DNA of 64,000 nucleotides from Segatella copri (GTDB lineage Bacteria > Bacteroidota > Bacteroidia > Bacteroidales > Bacteroidaceae): positions 93,898 to 157,897 of the forward strand of contig NZ_NMPZ01000007.1 in assembly GCF_002224675.1 (NCBI RefSeq), written 5' to 3'. A program made the translations under genes and the position numbers. Positions 8,509 through 14,677 of the stretch are shown one piece after another. Positions within the stretch are counted from its first letter, which is position 1. Every line of letters begins with the position of its first letter. A model generated the notes under the pieces. That model saw nothing but the letters and a program-made list of their open reading frames with translations. It was not told the origin of the DNA and did no database searches.

Positions 8509-8544
8509 GCCCCGCAACCAGACTTTATCATCTGATTGCGGGGC
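8509..8544 (-). terminator. Strong hairpin with short T-run in the leader of the DUF3987 operon
   Basis: On the minus strand GCCCCGCAATCAGA pairs with TCTGGTTGCGGGGC (14 bp with one G-T) and is followed by TTTTCTGT. It sits directly downstream of the -7 element and before ATG 8498. It may be an attenuator or a terminator for transcripts arriving from upstream; the T-run is short. Confidence 0.5.
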
Positions 8545-8551
8545 AAAGGTA
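8544..8551 (-). promoter_or_regulatory. -7 element of the DUF3987 operon
   Basis: The minus strand reads TACCTTTG, a good match to TAnnTTTG. Transcription would begin about 6 nt later, at the base of the hairpin. Confidence 0.5.
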
Positions 8552-8639
8552 CGGCAAAATGCGATACTGACCAAGAAAATACCCCTGCGGTTATTTCGAG
8601 GGTTATAAAGTTATAACGAGGGTTATTTCTGTGCCCGTT

Positions 8640-8765
8640 TTAAGCATCATTTTCGTCGATTCCCAACAGATTTCTGAAGCAAACCACCATATGGGTCATT
8701 GCAATATAAGGTTTCTTTTTCACATTTCCCATCGGAGCATATTCCCATTTATCGAATGGTTTCAT
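8640..8765 (-). CDS. Tiny ORF, 41 residues, possibly coupled to the preceding tiny ORF
   Basis: The frame begins ATG AAA CCA (MKPFDKWEYAPMGN) and ends with TAA at 8642-8640. Its ATG overlaps the TGA of the upstream ORF as ATGA, typical of coupled translation. The peptide has a mixed composition with Trp, Tyr and Lys (KKKPYIAMTHMVVCFRN) and reads like real protein, but it is unrecognised and very short. It could instead be the end of a decayed gene. Confidence 0.35.
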   Translation of the reverse strand: MKPFDKWEYAPMGNVKKKPYIAMTHMVVCFRNLLGIDENDA

Positions 8766-8887
8766 ATAACAATCCGAGTTGCTGATTTCTGCTCAGATAT
8801 ACGCTTGGGGTTCAATTCGCCTTTCTTGGCTTTCTCTTCATTAGGAGCAGACTGGCTGCTGTTTGATTGTTGTTCTTCTTCATTCAT
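8762..8887 (-). CDS. Tiny ORF, 41 residues, charged low-complexity
   Basis: ATG 8887 opens a 41-residue frame (MNEEEQQSNSSQSAPNEEKA), acidic and Ser/Gln rich in the first half and basic in the second half. Its TGA overlaps the ATG of the next tiny ORF. No family is recognised. The hairpin at 8917-8956 lies just upstream. Confidence 0.3.
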   Translation of the reverse strand: MNEEEQQSNSSQSAPNEEKAKKGELNPKRISEQKSATRIVI

Positions 8888-9230
8888 ATTATTATAGTTT
8901 TTAAGTATATGCAAAAGCCCCGCCTAGCGAGAGCGTTGTACTCTGCTAGGCGGGGCTTGCGTTCCTTATTGTTATGTTGTTATTCTTTCGGGAAAGACTA
9001 TTTATATTATCATTCTACTATTTTGCAGTATCAATATCCCAACCATCGGCTATCAGGCCAGTTTCTTTTCTCCACCAATAACCTCTTTATCTTTCCAGCC
9101 AAGCTGTTTTGTATGACTCCCAGACGGTTGGAATCGGAAGAGGTTAACGTGATAGTTCAGATATTATTTCACCAAAGTTTCGCAAGTGAATAAATATCAA
9201 CTTGCTTGTTTGTAAATATATTGAACTTTT
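8888..9230. other. Region without a recognised gene
   Basis: Apart from the hairpin at 8917-8956 I see no supportable gene. A minus-strand frame ending with TAG at 9018 reads like a protein C-terminus (GLIADGWDIDTAK), but it is closed by a stop only 23 codons upstream, so at most it is a gene remnant. The plus-strand frames look like chance. Confidence 0.4.
8917..8956 (-). terminator. Strong hairpin related to the one at 8509-8544
   Basis: GCCCCGCCTAGC pairs with GCTAGGCGGGGC (12 bp), with AGAG/CTCT pairing in the loop. On the minus strand it is followed by TTTTGC. Both this and the 8509 hairpin share the GCCCCGC arms and the TTTT on the minus side. Confidence 0.55.
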
Positions 9231-9334
9231 GCATGTGGTTCAAGAACGGGCTGAAGGCCCAAAAGCTCCTAGCCCAGGGCATCGCCCTGGGTATAATGGC
9301 AATCAATAAGGCGCCCTGTAAGGGCAAAAGCTTT
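9231..9334. repeat. REP-like element, left of the RAYT gene
   Basis: This copy has hairpin modules CCCAGGGCATCGCCCTGGG and GCCCTGTAAGGGC plus the tail CAAAAGCTTT. It differs from 20028-20131 by two bases over 104 bp. It lies just past the 3' end of the transposase gene. Confidence 0.85.
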
Positions 9335-9353
9335 ACAATATCACGCAGCCCAC

Positions 9354-9812
9354 CTAATCCCGGAATACGAAATTCTCATCATATTCCACATTATATAATT
9401 GCAAGAACGCTCTATATTCCTCTGCAAACGAATGCTTTGTGTGATGCTCTTTCTGATTGGCAATGTATTGTAATGTTTTATCCACAACTGATTGGCTGAT
9501 GGAATATGCGGCATAACCACCCTGCCATGCGAAAAAATGATAATACGCAGGGTCGAGATTCTTAATCCATCTGCTGCTGTTTCGCTTAATCTCCTCCACA
9601 ATCTGGGAAATCGTGACGTCTTTGGATAAAATGAACAAAACATGAATATGATCTCCTACACCACCTGCCTTTATCTCGGCACATCCCGTAGTTTTAACAA
9701 GTTTGCCGATATAATTATGAAGTCGCTCCAAATTATTTTCACGTATTTTGGGGCTCGTGGTTTTGATGTGGAAAATCAAATGGATGTAAATTTTTGATAA
9801 TGATTGTGCCAT
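9354..9812 (-). CDS. REP-associated tyrosine transposase (RAYT, IS200/IS605 Y1 family)
   Basis: This 152-residue Y1 HUH nuclease starts at ATG 9812 (MAQSLSKIYIHLIFH); the upstream frame runs into the flanking repeat. The HUH motif is His55-Ile-His57 in GDHIHVLF, and the nucleophile is most likely Tyr116 in DKTLQYIANQKEHH. These enzymes cut and rejoin single-stranded DNA at hairpins. There is no accompanying TnpB. The gene is bracketed by REP-like elements in opposite orientation (9231-9334 and 9819-9913), and more copies without a transposase lie at 13151, 18927, 20028 and 20151, which is the arrangement expected of a RAYT that mobilises REPs. The coding region is intact, so it may be active. 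Confidence 0.9.
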   Translation of the reverse strand: MAQSLSKIYIHLIFHIKTTSPKIRENNLERLHNYIGKLVKTTGCAEIKAGGVGDHIHVLFILSKDVTISQIVEEIKRNSSRWIKNLDPAYYHFFAWQGGYAAYSISQSVVDKTLQYIANQKEHHTKHSFAEEYRAFLQLYNVEYDENFVFRD

Positions 9813-9818
9813 AATTGT

Positions 9819-9913
9819 AAAGCTTTTGCCCTTACAGGGCGTTGGTTTATATGTCATTAATACCCAGGGCGTTGCCCTGGGCTAGGAGCTTCTGCCCTTT
9901 CAGGGCGTGTGGG
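9819..9913. repeat. REP-like element, right of the RAYT gene (inverted)
   Basis: It contains AAAGCTTTTGCCCTTACAGG, CCCAGGGCGTTGCCCTGGG, AGGAGCTTCTGCCC and AGGGCGTGTGG. It is the inverted counterpart of the left copy; together they frame the transposase gene. It merges into the 31-bp tandem repeat. Confidence 0.85.
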
Positions 9914-10036
9914 GTATCGCGAATGAAACCTCAGAGCGTGTGGGGGTGTCGCGAATGAAACCTCAGGGCGTGTGGGGTATCGAGAATGAAACCTCAGGGC
10001 GTGTGGGGTGTAGCGAATGAAACCTCAGGGCGTGTT
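9902..10036. repeat. 31-bp tandem repeat, four copies plus a part copy
   Basis: Units start at 9902, 9933, 9965, 9996 and 10027 (31, 32, 31, 31 bp; the last is truncated). Each begins AGGGCGTGTGGGG and ends GAATGAAACCTC. The unit grows out of the end of the REP element (AGGGCGTGTGG), so it is probably a local amplification. Confidence 0.85.
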
Positions 10037-10235
10037 AATGTTTCTTTTATAGGAGCAAAGTTACGATTTTCTTTTGAAACCAACAAGAGTTTTCTCAAAA
10101 AAGTTTGGAAAAAGTTGGTGGGGCAATCTTTTGTTTCCGTCTATACCATTTGCTGGTATTTCTTATTTATTGACAAGAGGTGGCAATCTGAAAGATTAAG
10201 GGAGGATGATGATACCTGGCGGATATACCCCAAAA

Positions 10236-10269
10236 AGTGACTCAGTGACTCAGTGACTCAGTTTATTTC
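10236..10269 (+). repeat. 8-bp repeat block, inverted copy
   Basis: The plus strand reads AGTGACTC units (three) and then AGTTTATTTC. It is the reverse complement of the blocks at 5588 and 10376. Confidence 0.8.
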
Positions 10270-10375
10270 CGACCCCCTATAGGGGTTGTTTTCTGCTTAC
10301 AGATTGTAAGCATATAGATTATATATTATATAATATATAATATATCTACTATAAAGAGGGTAGAATATACGGGCT

Positions 10376-10418
10376 GAAATAAACTGAGTCACTGAGTCAC
10401 TGAGTCACTGAGTCACTT
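10376..10418 (-). repeat. 8-bp repeat block, direct copy
   Basis: GAAATAAACT is followed by four exact GAGTCACT units. It forms an inverted pair with 10236-10269 across about 105 bp, and is in the same orientation as the copy inside the DUF3987 gene. Confidence 0.8.
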
Positions 10419-10593
10419 TTCGTAGCAGATGGATATTCTGCTTAACCATCTTATTGAAAGAACTTTAGGACAAAAAACTATATTTCGAAGAACGCAACTC
10501 AATGCTTCTTTCTTCTCTATCTTACGAGTTAGGATTATTAACGCAGTTTCAAATTGAAAGCTGCTGAAAATCGGCCCTTATCGCCACCCAAAA

Positions 10594-10625
10594 TTTGGTG
10601 GTTCCAGAAAAAAGCCGTATCTTTG
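10594..10625 (+). promoter_or_regulatory. -33/-7 promoter of the HU-like gene
   Basis: TTTG (within TTTGGTGGT) at 10594-10597 and TATCTTTG at 10618-10625, 20 nt apart: a textbook Bacteroidetes promoter, with a leader of about 95 nt before the ATG. Confidence 0.8.
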
Positions 10626-10725
10626 CACTGTCATTCAGAGATAAGGCGCCAATCGGATGAGTGACAAAAAACTGAATGAGTAACCGTTAAAATTGAATTA
10701 TTAACCCTTTAAAAACTGATTGATT

Positions 10726-11319
10726 ATGGGACAAGGAACTAGTAAGTATCGTAAGATTACACGTACCCCTCAGACGGGTGAGAACGCAGGTAAGAAGCTC
10801 TGGTATGCTACTGCCGTAAGCGACCGTGAGATGAGTTTCGAGGATTTCGTTACCCACATCTCTGAGCACAACTCTCCATACAGCCGTGGTACTATCCATG
10901 GTGTGCTGATGGATACCCTCGATTGCCTGAAGCATCTGATTCTGGACGGCAAGAGCGTGCGTTTCTCCGACCTCGGATTGTTCTCCATCGGTATGACTTC
11001 GCGTGGCGAGGTGAGCAAGGAGAAGGTGACGGCGGCTAGCGTGCTGGGCGTGCATCTGATTGTAAGAAACACAAAGACCTGGAGCAACGCCGAGCTGAAG
11101 AAGCTCACCAAGATCGTGGCATACGATGATTATACCTCCGGGGCTGAGGACGGCGGTGGAACTGAGAATACGCCGGGTGGAGGCAATACTAGCCAGGGCG
11201 CTGGCGGGGAGACCAACAAGGATAACGGCGGAACATCGCAGGGCGGCGGAACTAGCCAGGGCACTGGCGGCGGAACTGACAGCGGAACTGACGCTGGCGG
11301 CGACAACGTAAGTTTGTAA
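10726..11319 (+). CDS. HU-like DNA-binding protein with Gly/Thr-rich tail
   Basis: The gene starts at ATG 10726 (MGQGTSKYRKITRTPQ; a TTG two codons earlier is not needed) and encodes 197 residues. Residues about 10-130 match the HU-like (HU-HIG) fold of Bacteroidetes: helical part MSFEDFVTHISEHNSPYSRG, then VRFSDLGLFSIGM, which corresponds to the HU beta strands. After about residue 137 the protein changes to a low-complexity tail of Gly, Thr, Ser, Asn and Asp, probably disordered. Such proteins bind DNA and may bend it. It lies upstream of the smalltalk peptide gene, a typical pairing. Its own strong promoter is at 10594-10625. Confidence 0.8.
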   Translation: MGQGTSKYRKITRTPQTGENAGKKLWYATAVSDREMSFEDFVTHISEHNSPYSRGTIHGVLMDTLDCLKHLILDGKSVRFSDLGLFSIGMTSRGEVSKEKVTAASVLGVHLIVRNTKTWSNAELKKLTKIVAYDDYTSGAEDGGGTENTPGGGNTSQGAGGETNKDNGGTSQGGGTSQGTGGGTDSGTDAGGDNVSL

Positions 11320-11330
11320 ATCTTGCTTGA

Positions 11331-11349
11331 TGCGGATTGCAAATCCGCA
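11331..11349. repeat. Palindrome of the GGATTGCAAATCC type
   Basis: TGCGGATT, loop GCA, AATCCGCA: perfect 8-bp stem, immediately after the HU-like stop codon. Confidence 0.7.
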
Positions 11350-11361
11350 AAGCCCAAATAG

Positions 11362-11410
11362 GTTAGGACGTTTTTTTACGGCGGATTGCAAATCCGCCGA
11401 AACGCCTAAC
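11362..11410. repeat. Long palindromic element between the HU-like and smalltalk genes
   Basis: An outer stem GTTAGG-CGTTT/AAACG-CTAAC encloses the inner stem CGGCGGATT/AATCCGCCG with loop GCA. The long stem ends 21 nt before the smalltalk ATG, so it may act on RNA (processing or partial termination) or simply be a mobile repeat. Confidence 0.7.
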
Positions 11411-11430
11411 GGAATTAATCACTAAAAAAA

Positions 11431-11532
11431 ATGCCTATGAAGAAAGAAACCTGGAAAACTGTATTTCAGATAGTTATATCTATCTTGACCGCCATTGCCG
11501 CCTCTCTGGGCGTGACGAGCTGCATGTCTTGA
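11431..11532 (+). CDS. 'Smalltalk' family small protein
   Basis: This 33-residue peptide reads MPMKKETWKTVFQIV and then a hydrophobic segment ISILTAIAASLGVTSCMS. It matches the smalltalk family of Bacteroidetes: basic/Trp start, one hydrophobic helix, and a C-terminal TSCM. ATG 11437 is an alternative start that gives 31 residues and fits the family better. The hydrophobic helix with a terminal Cys suggests membrane association; the function is unknown. In Bacteroidetes these genes follow HU-like genes and often precede an amidase; here no amidase follows, and the DUF5675 gene at the far end of the cassette may play that part. A tandem copy of its 3' end follows the stop. Confidence 0.8.
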   Translation: MPMKKETWKTVFQIVISILTAIAASLGVTSCMS

Positions 11533-11572
11533 CACATCGAAGCTAAAAAGGCTGAATGTCTTGACGCATCAA
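11524..11572 (+). repeat. Direct repeat copying the 3' end of the smalltalk gene
   Basis: ATGTCTTGAC-CATC occurs at 11524 and again at 11556, 32 bp apart. The first copy contains the stop codon (TGA 11530-11532). Confidence 0.65.
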
Positions 11573-11578
11573 ATAAAA

Positions 11579-11614
11579 AAAGTGCCGATAGGTGAATCCT
11601 ACCGGCACTTTTGC
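11579..11614. terminator. Bidirectional terminator between smalltalk and the DnaJ-like gene
   Basis: AGTGCCG-TAGG pairs with CCTA-CGGCACT; T-runs flank both sides (ACTTTTGC on plus, ACTTTTTTTA on minus). It serves both convergent genes. Confidence 0.85.
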
Positions 11615-11646
11615 TGTATATGAATTTCCTTGCTGGAATCCTTTTT

Positions 11647-12522
11647 CTAGATGCCTCTAGCCTTGTAGATTTTATCCTTGGCATCATTGATTTCCTGGAA
11701 CTTCTTCTCGGCGGCACGGCGAACATCCTCGCCCAGAGCTGCTACCTTGTCGGGATGATACTTGAGCGCCATCTTGCGGTAGGCGGCCTTTACCTCATCG
11801 TTGGAAGCGTCGGGGGAGACGCCGAGGATGCGGTAGGCATCTTCCAGCGAAGTGGCAGATGTGGCTGATGAACCGCCGCCATGCATGCCCAGCATCTGAT
11901 CTACATCCGATGCTTCCAGCCCCATATGGAGGGCTACTTCCTTCAGCGCCTGAACCTCCTCTGGAGAAACCACATTGTCTGCCTGGGCTATCATCACGAG
12001 GAAGTTGAGCAACTGCAGGCGCTGCTCGTACATCATGTTGGCACGTATCTGATGACAGCTGTCCTGTATCACCGTGCGATACTGCTGCATGCCCATGCGC
12101 TTCTGCTGCTCGAAGAGCTTGAGGAGGATTTCCTCGCCCTGCTGCTTCGCCGCCATACCGAAGTTCTGGAGTAGGAAGCGGCGCACCAGCTCCATCTCTG
12201 AATGCATGATTCTGCCATCTGCATTGATGATGTAAGAGGCGAGAACCAGGAGCGAGAACATAAAACTATTTCGCTCTCCCTCGTAGGCGTGCTGCTGACC
12301 GTAGCCGCCGTAACTTCCGTTTCCATATCCTCCGCTGCCATATCCGCTGTAAGCTTCGTAGGCGTTGGAGTATTCTCTGTTGTTATGTCCCTCACTGCCA
12401 GGCTTATTGACCTCGTCTAGCCCATGGTCGAAGAGCGAGCCGAGGGCGAATCCTGCTAGGGCGCCAAGAGGTCCTGCGGTGATGAATCCCAGAAAACCTC
12501 CTATCCATTTTCCTGCTGCCAT
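11647..12522 (-). CDS. TerB-like and DnaJ-domain protein (DjlA-like)
   Basis: ATG 12522 ([20 protein letters not shown]) gives 291 residues; the frame is open further up, but the extra part has no similarity to a start. The N-terminus has a glycine-rich hydrophobic segment ([20 protein letters not shown]) that could insert in the membrane, then a Gly/Tyr/Ser-rich linker, a TerB-like helical domain (about 85-205, starting [16 protein letters not shown]), and a C-terminal J domain (about 225-291) with the HPD motif in [10 protein letters not shown]. The J domain should stimulate DnaK. The order anchor-TerB-J resembles E. coli DjlA. Confidence 0.88.
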   Translation of the reverse strand: MAAGKWIGGFLGFITAGPLGALAGFALGSLFDHGLDEVNKPGSEGHNNREYSNAYEAYSGYGSGGYGNGSYGGYGQQHAYEGERNSFMFSLLVLASYIINADGRIMHSEMELVRRFLLQNFGMAAKQQGEEILLKLFEQQKRMGMQQYRTVIQDSCHQIRANMMYEQRLQLLNFLVMIAQADNVVSPEEVQALKEVALHMGLEASDVDQMLGMHGGGSSATSATSLEDAYRILGVSPDASNDEVKAAYRKMALKYHPDKVAALGEDVRRAAEKKFQEINDAKDKIYKARGI

Positions 12523-12557
12523 ATATACTGATTTTTCTGAATGATAATCAAGTTGAA

Positions 12558-12615
12558 AAGCCCCCGACCTCTGCCGTATGCTAAGAAAAGAAGCATGCAA
12601 CTTCGGAAGGGGGCG
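12558..12615 (-). terminator. Hairpin terminator between maoC-like and DnaJ-like genes
   Basis: On the minus strand GCCCCCTTCCG... pairs with ...CGG-AGG-GGGGGC, with an inner GCAT/ATGC pairing, followed by TTTTC. Several mismatches lie within the stem. Confidence 0.6.
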
Positions 12616-12642
12616 AGTGCTGATTAATAAGAGGTTTCTTTT

Positions 12643-13110
12643 TTATTTCTCGAAATAGTAGAGGAACTGGGCAATACCAGAAAGTGCTGGCTTGCGCTGA
12701 CCTTCTATCTCGATGGTAAACTTGATGCTGGTCTTGCAGATACCACGGAGATTCTGAATATCATGGAGTGTTGCCACGAGGCGAACACGTGAACCGGTGA
12801 TGACCGGCTGACCGAAACGCATCTCATCCATACCATAGTTTACGAGCATTTTGATGTTGTTTACCTCGATGATCTGCTGCCAGAGATATGGCAGTACAGA
12901 GAGGGTGAGGTAGCCGTGAGCGATGGTGCTGTGGTAAGGGCTTTCTACCTTGGCGCGCTCTACATCTACGTGAATCCACTGTGGATCGAGGGTTGCGTCT
13001 GCAAACTTGTTGATACGGTCCTGGTCGATCTGCAACCAGTCTGATTCACCTAACTTCTCACCGAGGTGAGATGCAAAATCCTCATAGGAATTGATAACTA
13101 ACTTTGCCAT
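12643..13110 (-). CDS. MaoC-like (R)-specific enoyl-CoA hydratase
   Basis: This 155-residue hot-dog-fold protein is expected to hydrate trans-2-enoyl-CoA to (R)-3-hydroxyacyl-CoA. The catalytic Asp/His dyad is in TLDPQWIHVDVERA, with the usual STIAHGYLTLS following. Length is standard for single-domain MaoC proteins. It is downstream of ugd on the same strand, 64 nt away, with a partial REP element in the gap. Its substrate in this organism cannot be read from the sequence. Confidence 0.88.
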   Translation of the reverse strand: MAKLVINSYEDFASHLGEKLGESDWLQIDQDRINKFADATLDPQWIHVDVERAKVESPYHSTIAHGYLTLSVLPYLWQQIIEVNNIKMLVNYGMDEMRFGQPVITGSRVRLVATLHDIQNLRGICKTSIKFTIEIEGQRKPALSGIAQFLYYFEK

Positions 13111-13150
13111 TTTTATCTTTGTTTTTTAAATTGTTATTTGCGATATTCTT

Positions 13151-13175
13151 AAAGCTTTTGCCCTTTTTAGGGCGT
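13151..13175. repeat. Partial REP-like element abutting the ugd stop codon
   Basis: AAAGCTTTTGCCCTTTTTAG with GGGC forms the short hairpin arm of the REP family; the ugd stop codon is at its edge. Confidence 0.7.
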
Positions 13176-14428
13176 TAGTCTCTTCGGAAGATATCCCGGG
13201 TATAGACTTTTTCCTTCACATCATCGAGGCATTTATCGTATCTGTTGGCGATGATCGCCTGACTCTGCTTCTTGAAATCCTCCAGGTCGTTTATCACGCG
13301 GCTGCCGAAGAAGGTGGTTCCGCTCTTCAGCGTAGGTTCGTAGATGATAACCTGGGCGCCCTTCGCCTTGATGCGCTTCATCACGCCCTGGATGCTGCTC
13401 TGGCGGAAATTGTCGCTGTTGCTCTTCATCGTGAGGCGATACACGCCGATGGTGCAAGGCTTCTCTTCCTCCTCGCGGTAGTTGTTCTGGTTGGCGTAAT
13501 CGTAGTAGCCTGCCATGTGGAGCACTCGGTCGGCGATGAAATCCTTGCGGGTGCGGTTGCTCTCTACGATGGCCTGGATCAGATTCTCGGGCACGTCGGC
13601 ATAGTTTGCCAGCAGCTGCTTGGTATCCTTCGGCAGACAGTAGCCGCCATATCCGAACGATGGATTATTGTAGAAGGTGCCGATGCGAGGGTCCAGTCCC
13701 ACACCCGATATGATGGCCTGGGTGTCGAGTCCCTTCATTTCGGCGTATGTGTCCAGCTCATTGAAGTAGCTTACCCGGAGCGCCAGGTAGGTGTTGGCGA
13801 AGAGTTTCACCGCCTCAGCCTCTGTGAGTCCCATGAAGAGGGTGTCGATGTTCTCCTTGATGGCTCCCTCCTGCAGGAGTTCTGCGAAGAGATGCGCCGC
13901 CTGGTCGAGCCGCTCATCTCCTGCCGGTCTGCCCACGATGATGCGGCTAGGGTAGAGATTGTCGTAGAGCGCCTTGCTCTCGCGCAGGAATTCCGGGGCG
14001 AAGATGATGTTCTCGCTGCCCATCTTCCGGCGTATGTTCTCGGTGTAGCCCACTGGGATGGTGCTCTTGATGACCATGATGGCATCTGGGTTCACCTCCT
14101 TGACCAGCTGGATGACCTCTTCTACATGCGATGTGTCGAAGTAGTTCTTCACGGGGTCGTAGTTGGTTGGCGTGGCGATTACCACGAAGTCAGCATCCCT
14201 GTAGGCTGCGGCTGCATCGGTAGTAGCCTTGAGGTTGAGCTTTTTCTCTGCCAGGTATTTCTCGATGTATTCGTCCTGGATAGGCGAGCGGCGGTGGTTG
14301 ATGAGTTCCACCTTTTCGGGAACCACATCCACAGCCACCACCTCGTGATGCTGGCTCAGCAGCGTGGCGATGCTCAATCCTACATAGCCTGTTCCGGCTA
14401 CGGCTATCTTTATATTTTCTTTTGCCAT
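13175..14428 (-). CDS. ugd: UDP-glucose/nucleotide-sugar 6-dehydrogenase
   Basis: ATG 14428 ([17 protein letters not shown]) starts a 417-residue enzyme; the upstream open frame crosses the promoter and is not coding. The N-terminal Rossmann motif is GTGYVGLS; the central and C-terminal UDPGDH domains contain the catalytic Cys in [14 protein letters not shown] and the lysine in [17 protein letters not shown]. It oxidises UDP-glucose (or a related UDP-sugar) to the uronic acid with two NAD+, for capsule or exopolysaccharide synthesis. No polysaccharide cluster is adjacent. The product specificity (glucose versus ManNAc) is inferred as glucose from the short KxxxANTY... pattern and length. Confidence 0.9.
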   Translation of the reverse strand: MAKENIKIAVAGTGYVGLSIATLLSQHHEVVAVDVVPEKVELINHRRSPIQDEYIEKYLAEKKLNLKATTDAAAAYRDADFVVIATPTNYDPVKNYFDTSHVEEVIQLVKEVNPDAIMVIKSTIPVGYTENIRRKMGSENIIFAPEFLRESKALYDNLYPSRIIVGRPAGDERLDQAAHLFAELLQEGAIKENIDTLFMGLTEAEAVKLFANTYLALRVSYFNELDTYAEMKGLDTQAIISGVGLDPRIGTFYNNPSFGYGGYCLPKDTKQLLANYADVPENLIQAIVESNRTRKDFIADRVLHMAGYYDYANQNNYREEEEKPCTIGVYRLTMKSNSDNFRQSSIQGVMKRIKAKGAQVIIYEPTLKSGTTFFGSRVINDLEDFKKQSQAIIANRYDKCLDDVKEKVYTRDIFRRD

Positions 14429-14453
14429 TACCTTTTTTATATTTAAATTGCTG

Positions 14454-14461
14454 CAAAGGTA
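14454..14461 (-). promoter_or_regulatory. -7 element of ugd
   Basis: Minus strand TACCTTTG, 26 nt before the ATG; supports the 14428 start. Confidence 0.6.
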
Positions 14462-14539
14462 ATAATAAATAGGTAGAATGCAAAATGTTGCGCCGATTTT
14501 TATTAAAAAATAACTGAAATGGCGGCTGAAAAAGCCCTT

Positions 14540-14595
14540 CAAAATTTGCGTATTTCTGAGCATCTGTACGATTGGCCGGAAATACGCAAATTTTG
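14540..14595. repeat. Perfect 17-bp inverted repeat upstream of ugd
   Basis: CAAAATTTGCGTATTTC at 14540-14556 pairs with GAAATACGCAAATTTTG at 14579-14595, loop 22 nt. No T-run follows. It lies between the HsdR-N stop and the ugd promoter. Confidence 0.8.
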
Positions 14596-14677
14596 GAGGG
14601 GGATAAATGGGGCGTTTTGGGGGTGATGATGCAGTGATGGGAGAGAAGCCGGGTGTCTGCCTTTCTGTCTGATTTTT

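Larger units (their letters stand above)
10037..10593. other. Intergenic repeat-rich region before the HU-like gene
   Basis: It holds the inverted pair of 8-bp repeat blocks (10236-10269 and 10376-10418), a small CCCCCTATAGGGG palindrome near 10271 and a very A/T-rich ATATATTATATAATATATAA stretch near 10321. I see no gene here; frames crossing it are short and of unlikely composition. Confidence 0.5.

Noticed and set aside
8499..8546. Extended N-terminus for the 128-residue hypothetical protein
   Set aside because: The first codon would be a TTG within the -7 element and the added part is the hairpin arm.
8867..9193. 108-residue plus-strand frame
   Set aside because: It runs through the hairpin at 8917-8956 and antisense to the tiny ORF; the sequence is Cys/Leu/Phe rich without domain features.
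9902..10036. 31-bp direct repeats as a CRISPR array
   Set aside because: The units are contiguous with no spacers, vary in sequence and continue from a REP end; no cas gene is near.
9986..10240. 84-residue plus-strand frame
   Set aside because: It starts within the tandem repeat and crosses non-coding DNA; its composition and the lack of a promoter argue against a gene.
4962..11532. Complete prophage or integrative element
   Set aside because: No integrase, attachment-site tRNA, structural or conjugation genes were seen; the flanks are ordinary housekeeping genes.
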